From NCBI GenBank assembly GCA_009693575.1, contig SHWZ01000005.1:1-64000 (forward strand): 64,000 bases of DNA, read 5' to 3'. Under the pieces are notes generated by a model that had not been told where the DNA came from, ran no database searches, and saw nothing but the letters and a program-made list of their open reading frames with translations. This DNA is from Flavobacteriaceae bacterium (GTDB lineage Bacteria; Bacteroidota; Bacteroidia; UKL13-3). A program made the translations under genes and the position numbers. Shown here one piece after another: positions 50,981 to 62,600 of this stretch. Within the stretch, counting starts at the first letter, position 1. Each line of letters opens with the position of its first letter.

Positions 50981-51946
50981 TTATTTTAAGGATTTTGGTT
51001 GCTCGGCAGGTTCAAGTTCGTAATGGTTTTGTGAAATAACCGAATGACGGTCAATATACCTTGGGCCTTCTACAGTCCAATCTGCCAGCGATTTTTTGTC
51101 GTAGCGGCAGGTGTTGCATATAAATCCTGAGTTGCCTTCGGGAGTATCTTCTACTTCTCCCCATTGGTCTTTGCGGCCGGTAACACGCAGCACTTCATCG
51201 CCAAAAAGCCACACTGCTGCACGGCCACTGCATTTGTCGCAGTTGCGGTGGGCATCCATCGGCCTGGTGAACCACACACGGCTTTTGAACCGAAACGTTT
51301 TATCGGTCAATGCACCTACAGGGCAAACGTCAATCACGTTGCCACTGAAATCATTGTCAACCACATTTTCTATGTAGGTAGAAATTTCAGCATGGTCTCC
51401 ACGACCAAGCACACCGTGAACCCTCTTGTCAGTTATCTGGTCGGCGGTGTTCACACAGCGGTAGCAAAGGATACAGCGATTCATGTGCAACTTTATATGT
51501 TCGCCAATATCAACTGGCTCAAAGGTGCGGCGTTCAAATTCAAAACGGGTTTTCTCCAGGCCATGCTCGTAGCTAAGGTCTTGCAGATGGCATTCTCCAG
51601 CCTGGTCGCAGATGGGGCAGTCGAGTGGGTGGTTCATTAGCAAGTATTCCACCACACCGTTGCGTGCGTCAAGCACCCGTTCGCTGGTAGTATTTTTTAC
51701 TATCATTCCATCCATGATTGGTGTACTGCAGCTGGCTACCAACTTAGGCATAGGGCGTGGGTCTTTGGTGCTTCCAGCTGAAACTTCTACCAAGCATGTA
51801 CGACATTTCCCGCCACTCACTTTTAGTTTGCTATAATAGCACATGGCAGGGGGCGACACGTCGGGTCCTATCATGCGGGCAGCGTTCAGAATGGTTGTAC
51901 CGTCAGGCACTTCTATTTCACGGTCATCTATGGTTACTATGGGCAT
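50981..51946 (-). CDS. nuoG: NADH-quinone oxidoreductase subunit G, small form
   Basis: 321 residues, only the N-terminal iron-sulfur part. The 2Fe-2S motif is CYYSKLKVSGGKCRTC, then the His/Cys 4Fe-4S set HPLDCPICDQAGECHLQDL, and the 4Fe-4S motif CILCYRCVNTADQ with a distal NVIDVCPVGAL. The molybdopterin-like domain of E. coli NuoG is missing, as commonly seen in Bacteroidota, where it is dispensable for electron transfer. It passes electrons along the peripheral arm to NuoB and NuoI. It is the last nuo gene of this cluster. Confidence 0.93.
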   Translation of the reverse strand: MPIVTIDDREIEVPDGTTILNAARMIGPDVSPPAMCYYSKLKVSGGKCRTCLVEVSAGSTKDPRPMPKLVASCSTPIMDGMIVKNTTSERVLDARNGVVEYLLMNHPLDCPICDQAGECHLQDLSYEHGLEKTRFEFERRTFEPVDIGEHIKLHMNRCILCYRCVNTADQITDKRVHGVLGRGDHAEISTYIENVVDNDFSGNVIDVCPVGALTDKTFRFKSRVWFTRPMDAHRNCDKCSGRAAVWLFGDEVLRVTGRKDQWGEVEDTPEGNSGFICNTCRYDKKSLADWTVEGPRYIDRHSVISQNHYELEPAEQPKSLK

Positions 51947-51972
51947 TGCTGTGATACTTTTTGTTAAATAAA

Positions 51973-53328
51973 TTAAGCACTTGCGGTTTCATATTTCGTT
52001 TCACCAACCAATCCATAGCTTTTTGTTTGGGCCAACTGTGGATTCTTCACATGCCATTCAAACTCTTCCCGGAAATGGCGGATGGCTGCCGCTACAGGCC
52101 AGGCTGCGGCATCTCCCAATGGACAAATGGTGTTGCCTTCTATTCTGCGTTGGATGTCCCATAGCAGATCAATATCTTCCATGGTTGCTCCTTTGCCATG
52201 TTCTATTTTGTCGAGCACTTTTAACATCCAGCCGGTGCCTTCACGGCAGGGGCTGCATTGGCCACAGCTTTCATGATTGTAAAAGCGGGTGAAATTCCAG
52301 GTGTTACGAACAATACATTGGTCTTCGTCATATACAATAAATCCACCTGAGCCCATCATGGTGCCACTGGCAAATCCTCCATCAGCAAGGCTCTCATAGG
52401 TCATTAGTCTGTCTTCGCCTTTTATGTTTTTGTAAAATAATCCAGCAGGAACAATTGGCACTGATGAGCCTCCGGGAACTACGGCTTTCAATCTCTTTCC
52501 ATGGGCCACACCACCACAGTATTCATCACTATTCAGGAACTCCTCTACTGGTAAGCCCATTTCCAATTCAAACACACCCGGGGTTTTTATATTGCCGCAA
52601 GCGGAAATAAGTTTTGTTCCAGTGCTTTTGCCAATACCAATTTTGGCATATTCATCACCACCATCATTCACGATCGGAACAACTGCTGCAATGGTTTCCA
52701 CATTGTTCACCACCGTAGGGCAGCCCCACAATCCTTTCACTGCTGGGAAGGGTGGTTTCATACGTGGATTTCCCCGTTTTCCTTCCAGGGATTCCAATAA
52801 GGCAGTTTCTTCGCCGCAGATATATGCACCACCACCGGGCTGCATGTAAAGTTCAAAATCAAATCCACTGCCGAGTATATTTTTTCCAATAAAGCCCTTT
52901 GCTCGTGCTTCTTCAATGGCTGTTTCTAGAATTTCATAAATCCAGCGGTATTCGCCACGAATGTAAATATAGGAAACTTTTGCACCCAAAGCATAGCTGC
53001 TAGTTATCATTCCTTCTATAAGTAAATGAGGAAGGTACTCCATCAAGTAACGGTCTTTGAATGTACCGGGTTCGCTTTCGTCGGCATTGCACACGAGGTA
53101 GCGGGGCACTCCTTCGGGCTTGGCCAAAAAGCTCCACTTCATGCCAGTAGGGAAACCTGCTCCACCACGCCCGCGAAGGCCAGATTTTTTCACTTCTTCT
53201 ACTACCTCTTCGGGGGTCATTTTCTTCAAAGCTTTCTCCACCGAGCGATAGCCGCCATGCTTCATGTAGGTATCTATATGGCGAATGCCTTCTACCTTGT
53301 CGTGTTCGAGTAATAGTTTGCGTGGCAT
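51973..53328 (-). CDS. nuoF: NADH-quinone oxidoreductase subunit F
   Basis: 451 residues. FMN/NADH region [16 protein letters not shown] near residue 50, then [14 protein letters not shown] near 168 and [11 protein letters not shown] near 318. The C-terminal 4Fe-4S (N3) motif is [13 protein letters not shown] near 354 with the fourth Cys in NTICPLGD. It oxidises NADH and passes electrons via FMN to the Fe-S chain. It is 2 nt downstream of nuoE, 26 nt upstream of nuoG. Confidence 0.97.
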   Translation of the reverse strand: MPRKLLLEHDKVEGIRHIDTYMKHGGYRSVEKALKKMTPEEVVEEVKKSGLRGRGGAGFPTGMKWSFLAKPEGVPRYLVCNADESEPGTFKDRYLMEYLPHLLIEGMITSSYALGAKVSYIYIRGEYRWIYEILETAIEEARAKGFIGKNILGSGFDFELYMQPGGGAYICGEETALLESLEGKRGNPRMKPPFPAVKGLWGCPTVVNNVETIAAVVPIVNDGGDEYAKIGIGKSTGTKLISACGNIKTPGVFELEMGLPVEEFLNSDEYCGGVAHGKRLKAVVPGGSSVPIVPAGLFYKNIKGEDRLMTYESLADGGFASGTMMGSGGFIVYDEDQCIVRNTWNFTRFYNHESCGQCSPCREGTGWMLKVLDKIEHGKGATMEDIDLLWDIQRRIEGNTICPLGDAAAWPVAAAIRHFREEFEWHVKNPQLAQTKSYGLVGETKYETASA

Positions 53329-53329
53329 A

Positions 53330-53845
53330 TTATTTATTCCTCCAATCTCCTATTAGTTTGTCCATTTTTTCTGGGGTGAGATACTCATGGAAATTATCTC
53401 CCACCTGCATCATGGGGGCATAGCCGCAAGCCCCAAGGCATTCTACCGTTCGCCAGGTGAAAAGTCCATCTGCGGTTATTTCACCTTCCTTTATTCCCAG
53501 CTTGTTTTCAAGGTATTTACATATATCCTCAGCACCCACAATCATGCAAGGCCCGGTGCGGCATACTTCTAATACATATTGTCCCACAGGGTGGAGGTGA
53601 AACATAGTATAGAACGTGGCAACCTCATATACTTCTATGGGTTGGAGTTGCAGCAGTTCTGCTACTTTGTCTTGAGCCTCCACACTCACCCATCCATATT
53701 TTTTTTGTACAATATGAAGAAGTGGAATAATAGCAGATTTCTGTTTCCCTGCTGGGTATTGTTTGGTAAAATGCTCCACCTGAGCCATCATTTCAGGGGT
53801 GAATACTACGGCTGCTTTGCTATGCGAAGGTTTTGTGCTGTGCAT
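53330..53845 (-). CDS. nuoE: NADH-quinone oxidoreductase subunit E
   Basis: 171 residues. Thioredoxin-like 2Fe-2S (N1a) protein with CRTGPC near residue 100 and [13 protein letters not shown] near 139. It works with NuoF in the NADH dehydrogenase module. N-terminal about 20 residues are variable. Part of the operon, 24 nt downstream of nuoD. Confidence 0.95.
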   Translation of the reverse strand: MHSTKPSHSKAAVVFTPEMMAQVEHFTKQYPAGKQKSAIIPLLHIVQKKYGWVSVEAQDKVAELLQLQPIEVYEVATFYTMFHLHPVGQYVLEVCRTGPCMIVGAEDICKYLENKLGIKEGEITADGLFTWRTVECLGACGYAPMMQVGDNFHEYLTPEKMDKLIGDWRNK

Positions 53846-53869
53846 TGATTTAGCTTCTCAATTTTATAT

Positions 53870-55069
53870 TTAGGCGTCTAATTCTCCTGCGATTACGTTC
53901 ATGCTGCTCAGGGTTACCACGGCATCGCTCAGCAAAGCTCCCTTTATCATTTCGGGATAGGCTTGGTAATAAATAAAACAAGGCCTGCGGAAATGCAAAC
54001 GGAATGGCTGACGGGTTCCATCAGAAACCAAGTAGAACCCTAGTTCTCCATTGCCGCCTTCTACCGAATGATATACTTCACCTTTGGGTACATCCATTTC
54101 ACCCATCACTATTTTGAAATGATAGATGAGGGCTTCCATGTTATTATACACATCATCCTTCGGAGGAAGATAAAAATCGGGCACATCGGCATGGTAATCT
54201 CCTTCGGGCAAATTGGCCAAAGCATCTTTCACTAATTTGAAACTCTCTAAAATTTCCTGTTGCCGCACCATGAAACGGTCGTAGGTGTCGCCTTGCGTAC
54301 CCACCGGAATGGCAAAGTTAAAATCCTGATAACTGCTGTAGGGGTTCATTACTCGCACGTCATGATCAACACCAGCAGCCCGCAGGTTTGGACCAGTAAA
54401 GCCATAGTTCATTGCCCGCTCTGCCGAAATGGGCCCAGCCCCAATGCATCTGTCCATGAAAATACGGTTGCGTTCCAACAAATCGCTAAACTGCTGAAAA
54501 ACCTTTGGGAAACCTTTGATAAAGTCGTTCAATTTTTCATAAAACCGTGTACTGAAATCACGCTCGAAACCGCCTATTCGGCCAATGTTGGTTGTTAGTC
54601 TTGCACCACAAACTTCCTCAAAAATATCGTATATTTTTTCGCGTTGCTGAAATACATAAGTAAACCCGGTCAAAGCACCCGTGTCAACAGCTATCACTGA
54701 GTTGCACACCAAATGATCTGAAATACGGGCAAGCTCCATGATGATGATTCGCATGTAGTCCACACGTTTGGGTACTGTGCATTTTATTAACTTTTCTACC
54801 GTCATGTGCCAGCCCAGGTTGTTGATAGGCGACGAGCAATAATTAAGGCGGTCAGTAAGCGGGGTTATCTGGTTGTAGGGCTTGTGTTCCGCTATCTTCT
54901 CAAAAGCACGGTGAATGTAGCCCACTGTCTGCTCACTATTGTGTATCCGCTCCCCGTTCATGGTGAGGATATTCTGAAAAATGCCGTGCGTTGCTGGGTG
55001 TGTTGGCCCCAGATTCAATATTGACATTTCGCCTTCGAGGCTGTCAATTTCTTGTAGTTCGGTGCTCAT
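53870..55069 (-). CDS. nuoD: NADH-quinone oxidoreductase subunit D
   Basis: 399 residues. Hydrogenase-like large-subunit fold, with LGPTHPATHG near residue 21 and the quinone-site helix GYIHRAFEKIAEHKPYNQ near 50, then NIGRIGGFERDF and FRLHFRRPCF toward the end. It forms the quinone-binding cavity with NuoB. Separate from NuoC here, as in most bacteria outside the enterics. Confidence 0.97.
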   Translation of the reverse strand: MSTELQEIDSLEGEMSILNLGPTHPATHGIFQNILTMNGERIHNSEQTVGYIHRAFEKIAEHKPYNQITPLTDRLNYCSSPINNLGWHMTVEKLIKCTVPKRVDYMRIIIMELARISDHLVCNSVIAVDTGALTGFTYVFQQREKIYDIFEEVCGARLTTNIGRIGGFERDFSTRFYEKLNDFIKGFPKVFQQFSDLLERNRIFMDRCIGAGPISAERAMNYGFTGPNLRAAGVDHDVRVMNPYSSYQDFNFAIPVGTQGDTYDRFMVRQQEILESFKLVKDALANLPEGDYHADVPDFYLPPKDDVYNNMEALIYHFKIVMGEMDVPKGEVYHSVEGGNGELGFYLVSDGTRQPFRLHFRRPCFIYYQAYPEMIKGALLSDAVVTLSSMNVIAGELDA

Positions 55070-55072
55070 TTC

Positions 55073-55612
55073 TTATTTGATATACCTCTGGTCAAATTCC
55101 TGTCCTTTGTTTCCATCGCGGCCAAAGTAGCGGTCGTCTTTGTCGGTGCGTGTGCCATCTTCGAGTGCATATTCTTTTCGCATCGGGTGGTAATCCATAT
55201 CATCCATATTCAATATCCGTCGCAGGTTTGGGTGGCCTGTGAATAGTATACCATAGAAGTCGTAGGTTTCTCGCTCCATCCAATTTGCAGCATCGTAAAG
55301 TGATACAATGCTCGGCACTTCGGGCTTGGCCTTGGGCACAAAACACTTAAGGCGGATGCGTATATTTTTTGTCCACGAATGAACCAAATATACTACCCCC
55401 AGTTCGCGGCCCGCCTGTTCAGGATAATGAACCCCGCAGAGGTCAGTGAGGAAGCCGCATTGCAGCGTTTCTTCATCACGCAGAAAGGTGAGGATTGGTA
55501 ACAGGCTATCAGGTTTCACTTCCAGCGTTAGCATCTCGTAAGGCTCATCAAAAGCCAGAATGCTGTCGGCAAAACGGGTGCGGATGAGGTCTAAAATTTC
55601 TTGATTGTTCAT
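55073..55612 (-). CDS. nuoC: NADH-quinone oxidoreductase subunit C
   Basis: 179 residues. Conserved YFGRDGNKG near the C-terminus, with CGVHYPEQ, VHSWTKNIRIRLKCFV, and WMERETYDFYGILFTGHPNLRRIL in the central part, which is the NuoC signature. It packs on NuoD at the peripheral arm. It starts 1 nt after the nuoB stop and ends 3 nt before nuoD. Confidence 0.96.
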   Translation of the reverse strand: MNNQEILDLIRTRFADSILAFDEPYEMLTLEVKPDSLLPILTFLRDEETLQCGFLTDLCGVHYPEQAGRELGVVYLVHSWTKNIRIRLKCFVPKAKPEVPSIVSLYDAANWMERETYDFYGILFTGHPNLRRILNMDDMDYHPMRKEYALEDGTRTDKDDRYFGRDGNKGQEFDQRYIK

Positions 55613-55613
55613 G

Positions 55614-56156
55614 TTACTTCAAATCATGACTATCCTGCAAAGCCTTGTACTCTGGTGAATTTCTCCTTCTCAAACTCTCATGTTTCACCATCTCCTGTAT
55701 TTTTATGATGCCATCCATAAACTGTTCGGGGCGGGGCGGGCAGCCTGGTACATATACATCCACAGGAATAATTCTATCTATACCCTGAAGAACAGAATAG
55801 GTATCGAAAATGCCACCGCTACTGGCACAAGCACCCACGGAAAGTACCCATTTAGGCTCAGCCATTTGTTCATACACTTGCTTCAAAACGGGCCCCAGTT
55901 TCTTGGCTATTGTTCCGGCCACAATCAGCATATCTGCCTGACGTGGACTAAAACTCATGCGTTCCATTCCGAAACGAGCAAGGTCGTAATTACTGCCCAT
56001 AGTGGCCATAAACTCAATACCGCAGCATGAAGTAGCAAATGGCAATGGCCAAAGGCTGTTGGCTCGGGCAAGGCCAATCATTTTATCTATAGCTCCAGTG
56101 CTGGTGGCCATAAAACCAGGGCCTTCAAAGCCGGGTATTTGTTGTTGGTCGCTCAT
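55614..56156 (-). CDS. nuoB: NADH-quinone oxidoreductase subunit B
   Basis: 180 residues. N2 4Fe-4S ligands visible: CCGIEFMA (tandem Cys) near residue 43, GACASSGGIFD near 107 and VPGCPPRPEQ near 135. It carries the last cluster before quinone. Located 50 nt after nuoA, on minus. Confidence 0.97.
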   Translation of the reverse strand: MSDQQQIPGFEGPGFMATSTGAIDKMIGLARANSLWPLPFATSCCGIEFMATMGSNYDLARFGMERMSFSPRQADMLIVAGTIAKKLGPVLKQVYEQMAEPKWVLSVGACASSGGIFDTYSVLQGIDRIIPVDVYVPGCPPRPEQFMDGIIKIQEMVKHESLRRRNSPEYKALQDSHDLK

Positions 56157-56172
56157 TTTCCTAAGTTAAAAA

Positions 56173-56185
56173 TCGTACTTCGTAA
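56173..56185. repeat. TCGTACTTCGTAA intergenic repeat between nuoA and nuoB
   Basis: Matches 6027-6039 over 13 bases and the inverted copy at 24798-24811 over 12. It lies in the short nuoB-nuoA spacer, so it is transcribed. Confidence 0.45.
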
Positions 56186-56206
56186 ATTGTATTTTGTACT
56201 TGCTTC

Positions 56207-56569
56207 TTATCTCTCCCACTCCAAGGCTCCCTTTTTCAATACATAAAAAAAACCAATGAGGAAAAAAGTAACGAACATGACTACAGCAATGAAGCCTTCG
56301 CTGCCTAGTTCCTTAAAGTTGACTGCATAAGGATAAAAGAAAATTACCTCTACATCAAACAACACAAAAAGAATAGCGGTGAGGAAGTATTTCACCGAGA
56401 ATTGAACACGGGCATTGCCCTGTATTTCGATGCCACATTCGAAATTTTCGTCTTTCACAGCTCCTTTACGGCGTGGGCCAAGGAAGTGGGTAACTACCAG
56501 CACCAGCCCTACAAAGCCTACGGCAACCATTGATTGCAGTACAATTGGTAAATAATCTTGAGTTTCCAT
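56207..56569 (-). CDS. nuoA: NADH-quinone oxidoreductase subunit A
   Basis: 120 residues from ATG at 56569 (METQDYLPIVLQSMVAVGFV). An in-frame extension to 56650 is rejected because the -7 box TACATTTG at 56581-56588 lies inside it. Three membrane helices, with NFECGIEIQGNARVQFSVKYFLTAI in the loop and helix 2 (only its first residues are needed to identify it), then FDVEVIFFYPYAV. It anchors the membrane arm of complex I next to NuoH. It is the first gene of this cluster. Confidence 0.95.
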   Translation of the reverse strand: METQDYLPIVLQSMVAVGFVGLVLVVTHFLGPRRKGAVKDENFECGIEIQGNARVQFSVKYFLTAILFVLFDVEVIFFYPYAVNFKELGSEGFIAVVMFVTFFLIGFFYVLKKGALEWER

Positions 56570-56580
56570 AAATCGTGCTG

Positions 56581-56588
56581 CAAATGTA
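56581..56588 (-). promoter_or_regulatory. -7 box TACATTTG upstream of nuoA
   Basis: Reads TACATTTG on minus, ending 11 nt before the ATG. A TTTTCG sequence about 19 nt further upstream may be a degenerate -33. It would drive nuoABCDEFG and possibly the genes after it. Confidence 0.45.
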
Positions 56589-56688
56589 ACACGGGCAACG
56601 GTGCTGCGAAAATGGTAATTGGCAAATTTATTTCGCATAAAAAAGCACATTAGCTTAACTTTACGCCCTTAATTATCAAGGTCTGATT

Positions 56689-59600
56689 GTGAATAATACT
56701 TTTTTGAGCCTCTTTTTATTCTGGCTTGCCATGTCCATTGGCAATAAAAATCAGGCTCAGGTTGTCATCAACGAGCTACAGGGCATGAACCTAGGCAATA
56801 TTCTTGACGAAGATGGGCAACCATCCAACTGGGTTGAACTTTACAATAGCGACTCTTTTGATGTGAACCTTCAAGGGTATTTTTTGAGCAACAAAAACGA
56901 TAAACAGCAACGTTGGCCTTTGCCCCCAATTATTTTACAGTCAGGCAAGCATTTATTAATTTTTACCTCTGGCAAGGATCGAAGCTATTTTATTGACCAC
57001 TGGGAAACGCCAGTTTGGTACAATGATATGTGGAAGTATAGGGTGCCGGCGGCAAACATGGCTAACTGGAATCAGCCCAACTTTAATGACGCCCTTTGGG
57101 CAAATGGGAAAGGTGGAATTGGATTTGGAGATGGGGACGACAGCACCAATGTAGGAACCTGCACCAGTCTTTACCTGCGAAAGAAATTTGATGTGACCGA
57201 TACAGCACAAGTGCTCAAAATGTTGTTTGCTCTTGATTATGATGATGGATATGTAGCCTACCTGAATGGCCAAGAAATTGCACGAAATGGGCTAGGTGGC
57301 AATCCTCCAAACTGGAATGATCTTGCTTCTATAAACCATGAAGCCGTTATATATACAGGTGGACAACCTGATACGGTGAGTGTTTTGTCAAATGTTTTCA
57401 AAGGCTTACTGAAACCCACTGGTAATCTTTTGGCTATAGAAATCCACAACAATACCGGTAACAGCACTGATATGTCTGCCATTCCTTTTTTAAGCTTAGC
57501 AATTACTGATTCTGGACAGTGGTATCCAAGCCACAACCTTAGTTGGATTCCTTCTTCGGGCAAAAATTACTTTCACACCAATTTTACTACAAAACGCAAC
57601 ACTACAGTTTATCTTAGTGACGCATCGGGAAAAATTCTTGATGAAAAAAGCACTGGATATTTAGATAGCGGTTTGGTGGCTGCAAGAATTCCTGATGGAA
57701 AAAACTGGTGCATAAGTGCTACAGAAACACCTGACAGCAGCAACAATGGGCAAAAATGTATTGCAGGATATGCACCAACTCCGAGCTTCAACCTGAAGGC
57801 TGGATTCTACAATTCCAACCAAAGTCTTGCTCTCTCAAGTCCCAACAATAAATGCATCATTCGATTCACCACCAATTGCAAAGAACCGGATAGCAGCTCA
57901 AAACTTTTCACAGGGTCAATTATTCTTCAAAAAAGTACAGTGGTGAAAGCTCGTTGCTTTGACACATCAGGGTCCATGCTTCCAAGTAAGGTTGTTACCA
58001 ATAGCTATTTTATTAAGGAGAGTGTTGATTTGCCTGTGATTTCTATATCCGCTGATTCAAGTGATATTTGGGACTACTACAAAGGTATCTATGTATATGG
58101 TCCCAACGCCGACTCGGTGAATTTCCCCTACTTTGGTTCTAATTTTTGGCAAAACTGGGAAAAACCATGTCATGTAGAATATTTCAAGCCCAGCAAGAAG
58201 GGCAATCAATTGTTTGAGTTAGATGCCGGATTGAGCATACACGGCAACTGGAGCAAAGGTTTCCCTCAACGAAGTTTCAGAATAGAAACCCGAAATATGT
58301 ATGATAGTTCCAAGATTAACTATCCATTATGGGATGTGAGAGGCTATTCAGAAATTGAAAACTTTAATATACGCAATGCTGGCATAGATTGGATGAACTG
58401 CCACTTGCGTGATGATGTGATGCAGCAAAATGTATTGAACACCCATAACGACATAATGGCAAGTCAGCCATGTGTGGTTTTTTTGAATGGATTGTATTGG
58501 GGTGTTTACCAAATTCGCGAGAAGCAAGACCAAGACTACTTGAAAGCTATTCATGGCATAGACCCCGCCAATGTAGATATACTGAAATGGAATAACTCGG
58601 TTGAACGAGGTGATGGCACTGACTGGACCAATCTTTATTCATTCATCTCGAGTAGCGATATGACCCAAGCCAATAGCTATGACAGCCTGACAAAGCTCGT
58701 GGACATCGAAAACTATGCAGACTATTTTGCCTCAGAAACTTATTATGTAAACAATGATTGGCTGGGAGATTGGACCAATAATATTAAGTTCTGGAAGGAG
58801 AAAAAACAGGGCAGAAAGTGGCGTTATATTATGTGGGATACTGATTTTGGACTTGGCCTGTCCAGTAGTCCAGACTATGATAAACTATATGCTCTTCGCT
58901 ATCCTAATTCATGGAACTGGCATTCGGTTATGTTTGATACTATTATCACCAACTCAAACTTCCGGAAGTATTTTGTGAACCGATATGCAGATTTAATCAA
59001 TACGGTCTTTCTGCCCTCCCACCTCAAGACAACACTGAAAGAGTTTGTAGATACCATGGACGATGAGATGCTACGCAGCTATAAGCGGTGGACAGCTCAA
59101 ACTGACCTAACGAATTGGCAAAACAATCTCACAAATATGCGGAATTTTATTGACGCACGTCCGGCATATGCCCGCAATTTTATTCAAAGCAATTTCAACC
59201 TTGGCGGACAAGTAACTCTTACGTTGGATGTGCAGCCGGCTGGAGCTGGCAAAATTCATATAAGCACCATAACACCAACTAAATATCCGTGGAATGGAGT
59301 ATATTTTAATGGGGTGCCTGTTATGATTACGGCCATTGCCAACCCTGGTTACACATTCAGTCATTATGCTATTGGGGCTGCTACAGACAGCAGTCAGTCT
59401 GTGTTAAAAAACTATACCTCTTCAACAACTATCAAAGCTTATTTCACAGGAGGAAAAATGGCTTTGAAATTGGCGGTAAGTGAAATAAACTACAACTCGC
59501 CTGACACGATAGACCCTGGTAACTGGGTGGAGCTGCACAACTATGGCAATTATCCACTCGACATTAGTGAGTATACCCTTCATACACAAGGTGATTTCAG

Positions 59601-62600
59601 AAAGTTTAGTATCCCTTTGGGAACGGTTATTCCAACCAACAGCTATTTGGTGTTATGTGAAGATTCGGTGAAGTTCAAACAATCGAATCCCCTTGTAAAA
59701 AACCTCCTTGGCAACCTAGGCTTTTCGCTGGGTAACAATAGCGATTCCATTACCCTGAAAGACTGGACGGGTAAGACTCTACAAAAATTTGCATATAGTG
59801 ACACCATGCCTTGGCCACAACTGACTGATGGCTGGGGTCGCACCCTCGAACACCTCAACGATTCTGCCTATCCTAACCTACCCGAAAGTTGGTTCAACGG
59901 CTGTATTGGTGGCTCACCTGGGCAAAGATTTTCTCCATGCAATGAGGCAGTAGTTGTTTCTGAAATTAATTACAAATCGGATAGCAAGAATGATGCGGGA
60001 GACTGGGTGGAGTTGCACAACAGTACCAGCAGTGCAATCAATTTAGGGGGTTGGAAGTTCTATGACAACGATGACAACGCTGTCTATACAATTCCAAAAA
60101 ACACTACTATTGCGGCCAGTGGATATTTGGTTCTTGCTAGCAGTATCAGCAAGTTTCAAAATATATATCCAAACGTGGGCAATGCAGTTGGCTCATTCAG
60201 TTTCGGGCTGAACGCCAGTGGCGAAGTATTGCGACTCTTTGATAGCATGGGTAACCTCCAGTTCAACATGCGTTATGACCGCAAACAACCTCAATGGCCC
60301 TACAAACCAGACGGGTTAGGATATACTTTGGAAATAAAGGATTCTACATTGGATTATTCATCAGGTGAAAGTTGGACAAGTGGGTGCTATCTTGGTTCTC
60401 CAGGCAATGCAAGAAACTTTTGCAAAGAAGATTTAACCATTTCAGAAATTAACCCAAATATGGAAACTTCGCTTGATAAGGGCGACTATTTGGAATTATA
60501 TAATTTCGGGACACATGATTTACAACTTGGTGGCTGGCTTTTGAAAACAAGAACCCAAAACTGGATTTTTCCCAAAGGTACAGAAATAAAAAATGGGAGA
60601 CGTCTTCTACTTTGTGGTATCGATAGCAATCTTTCTTCTTGGAATCACTTGGCTTTGCAAGGGTTTTATTTGGATAATACTTCGGATTCCATACTGCTTA
60701 CGGACGAAAATGGCAATGTGGTTCTAGCCGCCAATTATGATCAAGTTTCAGGGTATCCCGAGATGGTTTTTGGCAAAGGTTTTACCTTTGAGTTAAAGAC
60801 CGATACCGCCAATCTCCTTAATCCCTTTTCATGGTTTGCGGGTTGCTTGGGAGGTAGCCCAGGAGTAGCCTACAAACCGTGTGCTTCTAATATTTTAGTG
60901 TCTGAAATTAACTATAGTTCCGCCCCTGAAATAGATGCAGGCGATTGGCTGGAATTATATAATTCAACGGCCAATGCAATTTCGCTGAGCAGCTGGAGTC
61001 TAACAACTAAACAAATCAATTCCAAACTAAGTACGATAAATATACAATCTTCTTCTCGTTTAGTATTAGCAGCCGATTCCATCAAATTCAGCAAACAGTT
61101 TCCAGCGGTTCGCAATGTGGTTTTTTATTCAAGCATAAACCTAGACAGCTACACTGATTATATAAAGCTATACGATAGTGCAGGCACTTTGAAACTTAGT
61201 CTAGGCTATCATTCTACAACACCCTGGGATGTGTATGCCGCCAGTAATGGATATACTTTGGAGCTAAAAAATGGCCTCATTAATCCAACGAATTTTTCTG
61301 AGCCTGTATCGTGGCAGCATGGGTGCTTGGGAGGTAGCCCCGGAGATAGCACCGGTAGTTGTGTGGCCGAAATTTCTGTTTCTGAGCTTAGCCTAAAACC
61401 TGACACTTTGCTCAATAGTGGCAAATGGATTGAGCTTCACAATTTTGGAAATAAACCGCAAAACCTGTTAGGCTTCTCAGTTTTTGTAAGTGGTAATAGT
61501 TATGTTTTCAAACAAAATAATTGGCTCCACCCCAATGGCTATTTGCCTTTAGCTATGGATTCTTCATTATTTAACAAGGCCTATAAAATACGTTCCACTG
61601 GCCAAATTAATCTGGATTCAATAGCCACAAATGCGAGTATTCTATTGGCTGATGAAAAAGGCAGAAACATTTACAAATCAGGATATGTCTTATCAAACAG
61701 CTTACTCGGATATGGACCTACCTTGGAAAGCCGGAATGATACCGGAGCGACTACCTCCAATTGGTTCCTCGGATGTCCGGGTGGCTCTCCAGGTGCTGCA
61801 TTTTCATTATGTTCCTTCAATCCCTTGATTGCTGAAATAAATACAAACCCAGACCCAAAGCTCGATGATGGTCAGTGGCTTGAAATATGGAATAAAGATA
61901 GCATAACAACACTTGACCTTAGTGGATGGGCTGTTGGTGGAGACGCAGCTGCTTTGGCATTTACCCTTCCGTCCAAAATCATCCTGAAACCTAATGCTCG
62001 TTTGGTACTTTGTTCGGATACTTTGAAGTTCAAAGCGGTTCATCCTTTTAGCAAAAACTATATTGGAAACATAAGCTTCAAATTGGACAGCACGGGCGTT
62101 TTAAGACTTTGGAGCCAACAAGTCCAGCCAGAGCTCGTGTTATTTTATCACAACATTTACCAACAGCCCGGCTATTCATTGGAATTGCTAAAAGTAGATA
62201 ACCAGCTAGAAGGATTTTCAAATACCGCAGCATGGCAAAAGGGCTGTTATACTGGTTCGCCCACTTTGCCCTATGAGTCTTGTAACACATCTATCTGGGT
62301 CTCGGAAATAAACTACCACAGCAGCTTGGCCAATGATGCTGGCGATTGGCTTGAACTATGGAACAAAACTGCTTTACCATTTTTAATGAATGGTTGGAAT
62401 ATCCTGAATGAGTCTGGGAAGCGTATTGCGTTGGGCAATCTCACTGTCCCTGAAGATTCTTTCTGGGTGATAGCCTCAGACTCTGTCAAATTTGCTAAGC
62501 AACACCCAGCTGTAAGCAACGAAACATTCGAATCTTTCTCCTTGACTAATACCGATCGCCTTCGCTTATACAGTGGGGATGGCCGTCTTCATTGGATGCA

